From NCBI GenBank assembly GCA_035606945.1, contig DATNDR010000016.1, forward strand, positions 1 through 64,000: a DNA stretch of 64,000 nt, read 5' to 3'. Below are positions 8,787-17,189 of the stretch, one piece after another. Every line of letters begins with the position of its first letter. Position 1 is the first letter of the stretch. A model generated the notes under the pieces. That model searched no databases. It saw only the letters and a program-made list of their open reading frames with translations, and was not told where the DNA came from. A program made the translations under genes and the position numbers. The stretch comes from GCA-003244245 sp035606945 (GTDB taxonomy: Bacteria > Actinomycetota > Actinomycetes > Mycobacteriales > Pseudonocardiaceae).

Positions 8787-10214
8787 TCAGGCCTGCACGA
8801 CGTACTCGGCCAGCGCACCGGCAAGATCTGGGCGTACCCGGGCCCGCAGCCGGGTTCCGTCCTCGGTGTGGTCGGTCGCCAGCAGCTCACCCTCGGCGTG
8901 CACCCGGGCCACCAAAGCACCCTGGGTCCACGGAACCAGCGCGTCCACCTCAACCTGCGGTTGCGGCAGCGCGTCGCCGATCCGCTGCACCAGGCCGGTA
9001 ATGCCCGCACCGGTGCGCGCAGAGACGAACGCGGCGTCGGGCAGCAGGCAGCGCAGCCGGGACAACACGAACTCGTCGGCGTGGTCGATCTTGTTCACGA
9101 CCACCAACTCCGCCGGCATTCTGGTGTCGCGTCCCTCGGTGATCTCCGCAAGTACCTCTCGCACCGCCTCCACCTGCCGTTCGGGCATCGGGTCGGCACC
9201 GTCCACCACGTGCAGCACGAGGTCTGCGTCGGCCGTCTCCTCCAACGTGGAGCGGAAGGCCTCCACCAACTGGTGCGGCAGGTGCCGGACGAAACCGACG
9301 GTATCGGTGAGCGTGTACTCCCGCCCCTGCGGTGTGGTGGCCCGACGCGTGGTCGGATCCAGGGTGGCGAACAGCGCGTCCTGCACCAGCACCTCGGCGC
9401 CGGTGATCACATTGAGCAGGCTGGACTTCCCCGCGTTCGTGTAGCCGACGATGGCCACGTTGGGCACCTCGTTGGCGCGCCTGCGACCCCGCTTGGTGTC
9501 CCGCACGGTACGCATCGCGGCGATCTCACGGCGCAGCTTGGCGATCCGACGGTGGATGCGCCGCCGGTCGGTTTCGAGCTTGGTTTCCCCAGGGCCGCGG
9601 GTACCCACTCCGCCATCGGCGCCACCACCGGCACCGCCGGCTTGCCGGGACAGCGACTCACCCCAGCCCCGCAATCGCGGCAGGAAGTAACTCAGCTGGG
9701 CCAGCTCGACCTGCGCCTTACCCTCCCGGGACCGCGCGTGTTGCGCGAAGATGTCCAGGATCAACGCGGTTCTGTCGATGACCTTCACCTTGAGCTTGGC
9801 TTCCAGCTGCCGTAGCTGCCCCGGAGCGAGCTCCCCGTCACAGATCACCGTGTCGGCACCGGTACTCAGGACGATCTCGCGAAGCTCGAGGACCTTGCCG
9901 GAGCCGATGTAGGTAGCCGGGTCGGGGCGGTCGCGGCGCTGGACCAGCGCATCGAGCACCTGTGACCCGGCCGTCTCGGCGAGACGGGCCAGTTCGGCCA
10001 GCGATGCGTCGGCCTGAGCCGCGGAACCGTCGGTCCACACCCCGACAAGTACCACGCGCTCCAAGCGCAGCTGCCGGTACTCGACTTCGGTGACATCAGC
10101 AAGTTCGGTGGACAGCCCCGGCACGCGACGTAGCGCGGAACGCTCCTGCAGTTCCAGCTCACCGCGGGACGCAGGGCCGGGATCGTGGGTCGGATAGCTC
10201 GGTGACGTTGTCAT
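8787..10214 (-). CDS. hflX: Ribosome-associated GTPase HflX
   Basis: 475 residues. It has an N-terminal HflX domain (VLVGVWTDGSAAQADASLAELARLAETAG...), a Gly-rich linker (GGAGGGADGGVGTRGPGETKLE), then the G domain with P-loop VAIVGYTNAGKSSL, switch region ATLDPTTR, DTVGFVRHLPH and NKID. HflX splits or rescues stalled ribosomes. It is convergent with lexA and separated from dapF by about 105 bp carrying a large inverted repeat. Confidence 0.95.
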   Translation of the reverse strand: MTTSPSYPTHDPGPASRGELELQERSALRRVPGLSTELADVTEVEYRQLRLERVVLVGVWTDGSAAQADASLAELARLAETAGSQVLDALVQRRDRPDPATYIGSGKVLELREIVLSTGADTVICDGELAPGQLRQLEAKLKVKVIDRTALILDIFAQHARSREGKAQVELAQLSYFLPRLRGWGESLSRQAGGAGGGADGGVGTRGPGETKLETDRRRIHRRIAKLRREIAAMRTVRDTKRGRRRANEVPNVAIVGYTNAGKSSLLNVITGAEVLVQDALFATLDPTTRRATTPQGREYTLTDTVGFVRHLPHQLVEAFRSTLEETADADLVLHVVDGADPMPERQVEAVREVLAEITEGRDTRMPAELVVVNKIDHADEFVLSRLRCLLPDAAFVSARTGAGITGLVQRIGDALPQPQVEVDALVPWTQGALVARVHAEGELLATDHTEDGTRLRARVRPDLAGALAEYVVQA

Positions 10215-10241
10215 ACGCCTCTCATCGTCATTCGTCGTGAT

Positions 10242-10306
10242 GCGCAGTCTGGATGCAGACTGCGCTAATCCGCGACCTAATAACAGCAGTCTGCATCCAG
10301 ACTGCG
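10242..10306. repeat. Inverted pair of self-palindromic 21-bp elements between dapF and hflX
   Basis: Element A (10243-10263) and element B (10286-10306) are exact reverse complements over 21 bp, 22 bp apart. Each is itself a hairpin: 10242-10265 has 9-bp arms GCGCAGTCT / AGACTGCGC with a 6-nt loop, and 10286-10305 has 7-bp arms GCAGTCT / AGACTGC. B lies just past the dapF stop and A 29 bp before the hflX start. The DNA could be a paired operator or, in the transcript, two small hairpins competing with one long stem. No U-run follows, so a simple terminator is less likely. Confidence 0.85.
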
Positions 10307-10319
10307 GTCGATGCAGCAG

Positions 10320-11156
10320 TCAGTAGGCCGACCACCAGTCCAGGGCCAGGCAGCCCCGTGCGACGAGCACCGCGGGGCCGGTCAGCGCGCTGCCGCCCTC
10401 GACGATCGCCGCGTGCAAGCGGCCTCCCGGGGTCTGGACGTCGGCCTCGCCGGTCCGCCGGCCCTGCGCCGTGAGCGCCGCGGCCAGGGCAGCCACCGTT
10501 CCGGTGCCACATGAGCGGGTCTCCCCCACGCCTCGCTCGTGCACTCGCATCCGCAGCTGTCCACGGGCGAGCACGTTGACGAACTCGACGTTGACGCCGT
10601 GCGGAAAATTCCCGGGGTCGTGCCCGGGCGGTACAGACAAGTCCAGTTGCCCCACCGGAACCTCCGTCAGGCAGGCCAGATGGGGGTTGCCGACATCGAC
10701 TATGCACCCGGTGAACGCCGCGCCTTCGACAGTCACCATCGAGGTGCCGTCGACCTGCACGTGCCCCATCTCGACAGTCACCGTTCCGTCGTCGTTGCTA
10801 CGTACCTGGCGCGGGCCGGATCTGCTGCCGATCTGGAACTCGGGACCGGAAACCAGGCCGGCGTCGGCCAGGTAGCGGGCGAAGACCCGGATCCCATTGC
10901 CGCACATCTCGGCGCTGGAACCGTCGGCATTGCGGTAGTCCATAAACCAGTCCTGGGGGGAACTACCCGGTGGTGCGTCCGTGACCAACGCACCCGGCAC
11001 CACCCGCAGCACCCCGTCCGCGCCCAGGCCCCGGTGCCGATCGCACAGTGCGCGCACCCGAGGCGGTGTGAGATCCAGCGCGCCGGTGGGGTCGGGAAGC
11101 AGGATGAAGTCGTTCTCCGTCCCGTGCCCCTTGAGGAACTCGATGCCCTGTTCCAT
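10320..11156 (-). CDS. dapF: Diaminopimelate epimerase
   Basis: 278 residues, normal length. It converts LL- to meso-diaminopimelate for lysine and peptidoglycan synthesis. The two catalytic cysteines are present: Cys85 in EMCGNGIRV and Cys216 in ETRSCGTGTVA. The gene lies 11 nt downstream of miaA in the same direction, the usual actinobacterial order miaA-dapF-hflX. Confidence 0.96.
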   Translation of the reverse strand: MEQGIEFLKGHGTENDFILLPDPTGALDLTPPRVRALCDRHRGLGADGVLRVVPGALVTDAPPGSSPQDWFMDYRNADGSSAEMCGNGIRVFARYLADAGLVSGPEFQIGSRSGPRQVRSNDDGTVTVEMGHVQVDGTSMVTVEGAAFTGCIVDVGNPHLACLTEVPVGQLDLSVPPGHDPGNFPHGVNVEFVNVLARGQLRMRVHERGVGETRSCGTGTVAALAAALTAQGRRTGEADVQTPGGRLHAAIVEGGSALTGPAVLVARGCLALDWWSAY

Positions 11157-11167
11157 TACTGGTGAGC

Positions 11168-12076
11168 CTAGCCGTCCAGTACCTGCACGAGTGCGCGCTC
11201 GAGCAAGTCGGGCCGCTGGCAGTCCAGCCAGCTGACCCGGTCATCACGCCGGAACCAACTGCGCTGCCTGCGGATGAAGCGCCTCGTCGCCGCAGCGATC
11301 GGCGCAGCGGCGGCAGCGGGATCGGCACCCGCATCCAGCGCGGCGATGATCTGCTGGTAACCCAGCGCCCGCGACGCCGTCCGACCCGCACGCAGGCCGC
11401 GCGACAGCAGGTCACGGACTTCGGCGACCAGCCCTTGCTCGAACATACGATCCACGCGGGCGCCGACCCGTGCGTCCAGAACAGCGGCGTCGGTGTCCAG
11501 CCCGATAAGCACCGCCCGGTAACGCGCCGGGCCAGACGGTGGCAACGCCGCAGAAAACGGGCGTCCGGTGATCCGGATCACTTCCAGGGCACGCACCAGC
11601 CGGCGGCCGTTGCTCGGCAGGATCCGTCCAGCCGCCACCGGGTCGAGTCGATGCAGCCGCTCATGCAGGGCCGGTGCGCCCTGTTCGGCCAACTCACCCT
11701 CAAGCTCGGCCCGAAGCTCAGGTGCAGTGCCCGGAAAGTCCAGCTCATCGAGCACCGCACGCACATACAGGCCGGAACCCCCGGTGAGCACCGGCACTCG
11801 GCCCGCGGTGAGCAGCTCTTCCACGACGCGGCGGGCATCACGCTGATAGGCGGCCACCGAGGCGGTCTCGGTGACGTCGAGAACGTCGATGAGATGGTGG
11901 CGTACTCCGCACCGGGCGGTGGCGGGCAGCTTCGCAGTGCCGATGTCCATGCCCCGGTACAGCTGCATGGCATCCGCGTTGACCACGTCACCACCCAGCT
12001 CGCGGGCCAGCTGGACTGCGAGGTCGGATTTTCCGGTGGCGGTCGGGCCGACCACCGCGACGACCCGCGGATTCAT
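11168..12076 (-). CDS. miaA: tRNA dimethylallyltransferase
   Basis: 302 residues from ATG 12076, chosen because it overlaps the upstream stop (ATGA) and puts the P-loop VVGPTATGKSDLAVQLA near the N-terminus. It adds a dimethylallyl group to A37 of tRNAs reading UNN codons; MiaB, 2.7 kb away, then methylthiolates the product. The motif ADAMQLYRGMDIGTAKL and the Asp-rich substrate region are present. Confidence 0.96.
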   Translation of the reverse strand: MNPRVVAVVGPTATGKSDLAVQLARELGGDVVNADAMQLYRGMDIGTAKLPATARCGVRHHLIDVLDVTETASVAAYQRDARRVVEELLTAGRVPVLTGGSGLYVRAVLDELDFPGTAPELRAELEGELAEQGAPALHERLHRLDPVAAGRILPSNGRRLVRALEVIRITGRPFSAALPPSGPARYRAVLIGLDTDAAVLDARVGARVDRMFEQGLVAEVRDLLSRGLRAGRTASRALGYQQIIAALDAGADPAAAAAPIAAATRRFIRRQRSWFRRDDRVSWLDCQRPDLLERALVQVLDG

Positions 12077-12813
12077 GTCGGACTCGCCGGCGAAACGGCA
12101 TCCCACAGTGCAACGTGGTAAGCGACCCCGTACGGGGCAGCCGAGTACAGCAGCTCACCCCGGTACGCCGAAGCCAGCGACTGGGCCGCTGCCGCCGCGA
12201 CTTGCCAGGCCTCCCGGCCGGCGACCAGCAGCTCGCTGGCCAGCGCCGCGTCGAGGTCCAGCAATGCGTCGGGGTTCGCCGCACCGAGCGCTTCGGCCAC
12301 CGCAACGTCGAGTTGGTGCGCCCTGCTGTCGAGATATCCGGGAGCCCGCAGGGTATGCGTGGCCGCACCGTCGCCGAGCACGAGCAGCCCGACCGGATCG
12401 CCATCCCGGCGTAACCGCTGCGCAAGCTCGGTGCCGATCCGGCGGCACTGCGCCGTACTGGATCCCGGCGGCACCGGCCACACCGCCACAGAGACGCGCG
12501 CCGCGCCTACCTGGCCCCGCAGCCAACCCGCAATCAGCAGCGGCAGCGGCAGCTCAACGCGATCGGCCGCAGTCGCCTTCGGACACAACGCCACGTCGAC
12601 ATCAGCGCCGTAACCGGCGAAGCTGCCTGCGGCACCCGTCACCCCGGCCGGATCGACCGCTGCCACAGCCACCCAGCGCGGGCACTGTTGCGCCAGCGCA
12701 CCCGCCGCCACCAGGCACGCGTCGCGTAGCGAGGCGGTCTCCACGGCAGCGCCAGCTGCTATCTCCGGCACCAGGAGTGGTGGATGCGGCACCACCGCCA
12801 CGCGTACGATCAC
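12073..12813 (-). CDS. Class III extradiol dioxygenase-like protein (Rv2728c type)
   Basis: 246 residues, GTG start. It resembles the LigB-like fold: VVPHPPLLVPEI at the N-terminus, VLGDGAATHTLRAPGY in the middle, and a His near the C-terminus (GVAYHVALWDA). It is conserved beside miaA in actinobacteria, but enzymatic activity is not established. It overlaps miaA by 4 nt (ATGA) and the small Cys-rich gene by 4 nt (GTGA), so the three are co-translated. Confidence 0.8.
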   Translation of the reverse strand: MIVRVAVVPHPPLLVPEIAAGAAVETASLRDACLVAAGALAQQCPRWVAVAAVDPAGVTGAAGSFAGYGADVDVALCPKATAADRVELPLPLLIAGWLRGQVGAARVSVAVWPVPPGSSTAQCRRIGTELAQRLRRDGDPVGLLVLGDGAATHTLRAPGYLDSRAHQLDVAVAEALGAANPDALLDLDAALASELLVAGREAWQVAAAAAQSLASAYRGELLYSAAPYGVAYHVALWDAVSPASPT

Positions 12814-12983
12814 CGCTGCAGGTTAGTGCCCACTTTGCCCCAGCTCTCCCGCCCGCGCACCTGAACTGCTTCAATGCGGCCATAGCCGGGCAATTCGGGG
12901 CAGCCCGGGCGAAGTGCACAGCTTGCGCAGTCGGGGCGCCCGCACAAGGCGGCAGCGGGCACGAGGTCGAGGAAGGCCACCAT
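12810..12983 (-). CDS. Probable small cysteine-rich protein (57 residues)
   Basis: The frame encodes a hydrophobic N-terminus (MVAFLDLVPAAALC) with Cys14, Cys19, Cys22 and Cys28 in C-x4-C-x2-C-x5-C spacing, suggesting a metal site. Codon third positions are mostly G/C. Its stop overlaps the GTG of the dioxygenase-like gene by 4 nt (GTGA), the same coupling used down this operon, which is the best argument for it being real. The ATG at 12983 overlaps the start codon of the divergent DUF349 gene; GTG 13001 is an alternative. No clear ribosome-binding site and no recognised family. Confidence 0.5.
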   Translation of the reverse strand: MVAFLDLVPAAALCGRPDCASCALRPGCPELPGYGRIEAVQVRGRESWGKVGTNLQR

Positions 12984-14277
12984 GACCGAGCATAACCACA
13001 CTGAGCAAGATCTGGCTTCCGGTTATCCAGCCGGTCCCCCACCCGGCGTCGCGCGGGCCTGCCGCGATCCGCAACGCTGGGGGCGGGTAGCCCCAGACGG
13101 CACCGTGTACACGCACACCGCGCAAGGCGAACGAGCAGTCGGGTGCTGGCACGCCGGGACCGCCGAAGAGGGTGTGGCGCACTTCGCCCGCCGCTTCGAC
13201 GACCTGCTCACCGAAGCGGAACTTCTCCAAACCCGGCTGAGCTCCGGGGTAGGTGATCCCAAGCAGGCGCTGTCACGGGTCCGCGCGCTGCGCGACGAAC
13301 TCGTCGAACCGGCCGTCGTGGGCGACCTCGCCGGACTGACCACACTGCTGGATCACTTACAGCGGCTCGCCGAAGAGACCCTCGCCGGCGCCAAGGCGGC
13401 CAGGGAGCAAGCCAGGGCTCGAGCTACCGCCCGCAAGGAAGCACTGGCGGAGGAGGCCGAGCAGATCGGCGCCGAATCCACCCAGTGGAAGGCCGGCGGC
13501 GACCGGCTACGCGCGATCCTGGATGAATGGAAGACGATCAAAGGTGTCGACCGGAAGAGCGACGAGGCATTGTGGCGCCGGTTCTCCAAGGCACGGGACA
13601 CCTTCGTGCGGCGCCGCGGCGCACACTTCGCCGAGCTCGACAGACAGCGCATCGGCGCGCGTAATCGCAAGGAGGAGCTGGTCGTCGAGGCCGAGAAGCT
13701 GGCCAGCTCCACTGACTGGGGTGCCACCGCGAGTCGCTTCCGGAACCTGATGGCGGAGTGGAAGGCAGCCGGGCGCGCCCCGAAAGAAGCCGACGACGCA
13801 TTGTGGCAGCGGTTCCGCACCGCGCAGGAATCTTTTTTCAGCGCTCGTTCGGCAGCATCGTCCGGGCGGGACACGGAGTTCGACCGCAACGTGACGCGTA
13901 AGCAGGAACTGGTCGCTGCCGCAGAGCGGATCGATCCGACCGGTGACGTCGAAGCGGCCCGGGCACAGCTGCGCAGTATTCAGGAACGCTGGGACGCCAT
14001 CGGCAAGGTTCCGCGGGAACGCGTCAGAGAGCTCGAAGGCCGGTTGCGGGCTGTCGAGGAGCGCATCCGCGCGGCGGGCAATGCCCAGTGGCGGCACAGC
14101 GATCCCGAGTCCGAGGCCCGGGTGGCGCAGTTCCGGGAGCGGGTGGAGCTCTACGAGGCCCAGGCGGCGAAGGCTCGCGCGGCCGGGGACGCCCGACGGG
14201 CCAGCACCGCGCAGGCCCAGGCAGATCAGTGGCGCGAGTGGTTGGCTGCCGCCGAGCGGGCGGTGACCAGCCGTTAG
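12982..14277 (+). CDS. DUF349 coiled-coil protein
   Basis: 431 residues. Repeated DUF349 units carry the pattern W-K-x-aromatic or basic-D/E-x-LWRRF/LWQRF (EWKTIKGVDRKSDEALWRRF; EWKAAGRAPKEADDALWQRF; RWDAIGKVPRERVRELE). Long Ala/Glu/Arg helices predict an extended coiled coil. An AGGAAGG site precedes the ATG. The family is widespread in actinobacteria next to miaB/miaA, with no firm function. Confidence 0.85.
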   Translation: MTEHNHTEQDLASGYPAGPPPGVARACRDPQRWGRVAPDGTVYTHTAQGERAVGCWHAGTAEEGVAHFARRFDDLLTEAELLQTRLSSGVGDPKQALSRVRALRDELVEPAVVGDLAGLTTLLDHLQRLAEETLAGAKAAREQARARATARKEALAEEAEQIGAESTQWKAGGDRLRAILDEWKTIKGVDRKSDEALWRRFSKARDTFVRRRGAHFAELDRQRIGARNRKEELVVEAEKLASSTDWGATASRFRNLMAEWKAAGRAPKEADDALWQRFRTAQESFFSARSAASSGRDTEFDRNVTRKQELVAAAERIDPTGDVEAARAQLRSIQERWDAIGKVPRERVRELEGRLRAVEERIRAAGNAQWRHSDPESEARVAQFRERVELYEAQAAKARAAGDARRASTAQAQADQWREWLAAAERAVTSR

Positions 14278-14286
14278 CCCAAGCGG

Positions 14287-14757
14287 CTACTTGCGGGACA
14301 GCGCGAGCTTGAGCCACTGCACGGCGAGCACCGCCATCGCCAGTACCGCCAGCACCAACCCGATGCCGGGTCCAGCCCCGTGCGCGGTCTGCCGCGACCA
14401 GATCGCCCAGACCCCGTCGAGCACGCAATAGGCGCAGCCCAGCCCGCTGGCCCAGACCAGCCCCCAGCGGCGGGTGACCAGCGCGAGCAGGGACAGGCCG
14501 ATCCCCGCACACAGGGCCACACCTCCGAACATTCGGGGCAGCAGCCCTACCCGATCAGCGGGATTGGCGAGGCCGCTCAGCACATCCCAGCCGCTGGCGT
14601 CCCCCACCCAGGGCAACGTGACGGCGAGCAGCAGCACCATGATCGCCCCGGAGATCGCGACCGCCCGGCCGCCCGGCTCCACTCGGCGCAGCGTTGCCCG
14701 CTCTACCGCGTCGATCTCGGCGCGCAGACCGGCGAGGCCGTCCGGATCGGAAGTCAT
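14287..14757 (-). CDS. Conserved four-helix membrane protein (Rv2732c-like)
   Basis: 156 residues from ATG 14757, chosen because it overlaps the miaB stop (ATGA). A short cytoplasmic N-terminus is followed by about four membrane helices (AVAISGAIMVLLLAVTLPWV; GGVALCAGIGLSLLALVT; GLVWASGLGCAYCVLDGVWA; GIGLVLAVLAMAVLAVQWL). It keeps the mycobacterial position directly downstream of miaB. Function unknown. Confidence 0.75.
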   Translation of the reverse strand: MTSDPDGLAGLRAEIDAVERATLRRVEPGGRAVAISGAIMVLLLAVTLPWVGDASGWDVLSGLANPADRVGLLPRMFGGVALCAGIGLSLLALVTRRWGLVWASGLGCAYCVLDGVWAIWSRQTAHGAGPGIGLVLAVLAMAVLAVQWLKLALSRK

Positions 14758-16211
14758 CTCGCCGGCCCGCCGAACGAGGGCAAGCCGAGGGTGACGCCGG
14801 GCGTCACGGGGCGGCGGCCGGCTGCCCACGCATCGCCCGCGGCCGTCCGCCGGTGCGCCCGCAACGCCACCCCGGACACCAGATGGTGCGGCGCACCGTA
14901 AGTGACCTCCGCGTGTACCACGTCGCCCGGCCGGACCTCGGCACCACCGGGTTCGAAGTGCACCAGCCGACCGTCCCTGGCTCGCCCGCTCATTCGCTGA
15001 GTCGCCACGTCCTTGCGGCCCTCGCCTTCTGACACCAGCACCTCTACCACGGTACCCACCAAACCCCGGTTGAGCTCCCAGCAGATCTCCTCCTGCAGCG
15101 CCACCAGACGTTCGTAGCGCTCTTGGACGATCGCCTTGGGCACCTGCGCGGTCATCTCCGCGGCCGGCGTACCCGGACGGCGCGAGTACTGGAAAGTGAA
15201 GGCCTGCGCGAACCGAGCCTGCCGTATCACGTCCAAGGTCGCCTGGAAGTCGGCTTCGGTCTCGCCAGGAAAACCGACGATGATGTCGGTGGACAGCGCT
15301 GCGTCGGGCATCGCGGCCCGTACCTCATCGACGATCGCAAGATAGCGCTTCGCCCGGTACGAGCGGCGCATCGCCGCGAGAACCGCATCCGACCCGGACT
15401 GTAGCGGCATGTGCAGCTGATGGCAGACGTTCGGCGTTGCCGTCATCGCCTCAATGACGTCTGAGGTGAAATCCCGGGGATGCGGTGAGGTGAAGCGCAC
15501 GCGCTCCAGGCCGTCGATGCGCCCGCAGGCGCGCAGCAGATCACCAAAGGCCCGCCGGTCCCCGAACCCGACGCCGTAGGCATTGACGTTCTGCCCCAGC
15601 AAGGTCACCTCGAGCACTCCCTCGGCCACCAGCGCCTCGATCTCGGCGAGCACCTCACCGGGCCGCCGGTCGACCTCCTTGCCGCGCAACGCGGGAACGA
15701 TGCAAAACGTGCAGGTGTTGTTGCATCCCACCGAGATCGATACCCACGCGGAATGCGCCGAGTCGCGCTTGGCAGGCAGGGTGGAGGGAAATACCTCCAG
15801 CGCCTCGACGATCTCAACCTGGGCGGCGTTGTTGTGCCGGGCGCGTTCCAGCAGCACCGGTAGCGAGCCGATGTTGTGGGTGCCGAAGACCACGTCGACC
15901 CAGGGCGCCCGGCGAGTGATCTCGCCGCGATCCTTCTGCGCCAGGCAGCCACCGACGGCGATCTGCATCCCGGGATGCTCGCTTTTGAGCGGCCGCAACT
16001 GACCGAGGTTGCCATAGAGGCGGTTGTCAGCGTTCTCCCGCACGGCGCAGGTGTTGAGCACGACGACGTCGGGGGTGGCGTCCTGCCTGGCGGGCACATA
16101 TCCCGCCGCCTCGAGCAGCCCGGCCAGCCGCTCGGAATCGTGCACGTTCATCTGGCAGCCGAAAGTACGCACGCGGTAGCTGCGTGGACACTGCTCAGTG
16201 CTCGCCGTCAT
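14754..16211 (-). CDS. miaB: tRNA-2-methylthio-N6-dimethylallyladenosine synthase
   Basis: 485 residues. The N-terminal domain binds one [4Fe-4S] cluster (RTFGCQMNVHDSERL, NTCAVRENA, VGGCLAQKD). The radical-SAM core has CNNTCTFCIVPALRG, and a TRAM domain follows (VEVLVSEGEGRKDV...GRARDGRLVHFE). It methylthiolates the MiaA product at tRNA A37. The C-terminal tail beyond TRAM is disordered and overlaps the next gene. Confidence 0.97.
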   Translation of the reverse strand: MTASTEQCPRSYRVRTFGCQMNVHDSERLAGLLEAAGYVPARQDATPDVVVLNTCAVRENADNRLYGNLGQLRPLKSEHPGMQIAVGGCLAQKDRGEITRRAPWVDVVFGTHNIGSLPVLLERARHNNAAQVEIVEALEVFPSTLPAKRDSAHSAWVSISVGCNNTCTFCIVPALRGKEVDRRPGEVLAEIEALVAEGVLEVTLLGQNVNAYGVGFGDRRAFGDLLRACGRIDGLERVRFTSPHPRDFTSDVIEAMTATPNVCHQLHMPLQSGSDAVLAAMRRSYRAKRYLAIVDEVRAAMPDAALSTDIIVGFPGETEADFQATLDVIRQARFAQAFTFQYSRRPGTPAAEMTAQVPKAIVQERYERLVALQEEICWELNRGLVGTVVEVLVSEGEGRKDVATQRMSGRARDGRLVHFEPGGAEVRPGDVVHAEVTYGAPHHLVSGVALRAHRRTAAGDAWAAGRRPVTPGVTLGLPSFGGPAR

Positions 16212-16297
16212 CTACTGATCGTTCCTTCCTCACCTCCCAGGGTAAGGCCGGTCGAAGGGACCGGCCTCGGCAGGTAACGCAGAGCAGCACCGGCCAC

Positions 16298-16319
16298 GAT
16301 GAAATTTCATCATGATGAA
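16298..16319. promoter_or_regulatory. Overlapping palindromes upstream of the glu operon
   Basis: Two perfect 14-bp palindromes, GATGAAATTTCATC (16298-16311) and TTCATCATGATGAA (16306-16319), share an arm, giving three half-sites in alternating orientation. The island is AT-rich, lies 60-80 bp before the ATPase start and is a good candidate operator for an uptake regulator. The regulator is not identified. Confidence 0.6.
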
Positions 16320-16379
16320 GTTCCGGGGGCACCTCATGGTAGGGATGACTTCAACGCCCTCTCCCTCCTGGAGGATCGG

Positions 16380-17138
16380 ATGAGCTCGCCCGTCATGGCC
16401 GCCACGCCGATGATCCGGATGGTCGGAGTCCACAAGCGTTTCGGATCGCTGCGGGTGCTGCGAAACATCAACCTGGAGGTCGCCCGCGGCGAGGTGGTGG
16501 TGGTGCTCGGGCCGTCCGGGTCGGGTAAGTCGACCCTGTGCCGCACGATCAACCGGCTGGAACCGATCGACGAGGGCAGCATCGACGTCGACGGGGCACC
16601 GCTGCCGGTAGAAGGGCTGGCGCTGGCCCGGTTGCGGGCCGACGTCGGCATGGTCTTCCAGCAGTTCAACCTCTTCGCACACAAGACGATCGCGCAGAAC
16701 GTGGCGCTCGCTCCGGTGCTGGTCCGACGGGCTGGCAAGGCGGAAGCTCACGGGGCCGCGATGCGATTACTCACCCGGGTCGGGATCAGCGACCAGGCTG
16801 ACAAGTACCCAGCACAGCTGTCTGGTGGGCAGCAACAACGGGCCGCGATCGCCCGGGCACTGGCCATGCGCCCCAAGGTGATGCTGTTCGACGAGCCGAC
16901 CTCAGCGCTGGATCCCGAGATGGTCCAGGAGGTTCTCGACGTGATGACCTCGCTGGCCGCCGACGGCATGACCATGTTGGTAGTCACCCACGAGATGGGC
17001 TTCGCCCGCCGCGCTGCGGACCGCGTGGTCTTCATGTCCGATGGCGAGATCGTCGAGGATTCGGCGCCCGACCAGTTCTTCACCGCACCGCGCTCCGAAC
17101 GTGCCAAAGACTTCCTCGGCAAGATATTGACGCACTGA
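16380..17138 (+). CDS. gluA: Polar amino-acid ABC transporter ATPase (GluA-like)
   Basis: 252 residues from ATG 16380, preceded by GGAGGATCGG. Walker A GPSGSGKST at about 44-52, Q-loop MVFQQFNLFAHKT, signature LSGGQQQRAAIARAL, Walker B VMLFDEPTSALDPE and switch VVTHEMGFA are all present. It energises the binding protein and two permeases downstream. The gluABCD order near miaB and recX-recA matches the glutamate uptake system of Corynebacterium and relatives. Confidence 0.93.
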   Translation: MSSPVMAATPMIRMVGVHKRFGSLRVLRNINLEVARGEVVVVLGPSGSGKSTLCRTINRLEPIDEGSIDVDGAPLPVEGLALARLRADVGMVFQQFNLFAHKTIAQNVALAPVLVRRAGKAEAHGAAMRLLTRVGISDQADKYPAQLSGGQQQRAAIARALAMRPKVMLFDEPTSALDPEMVQEVLDVMTSLAADGMTMLVVTHEMGFARRAADRVVFMSDGEIVEDSAPDQFFTAPRSERAKDFLGKILTH

Positions 17139-17189
17139 CGTGCGGACCATGGGCATGAGCCCACCGATTCAAGTGACAGGAGTGGCCAG

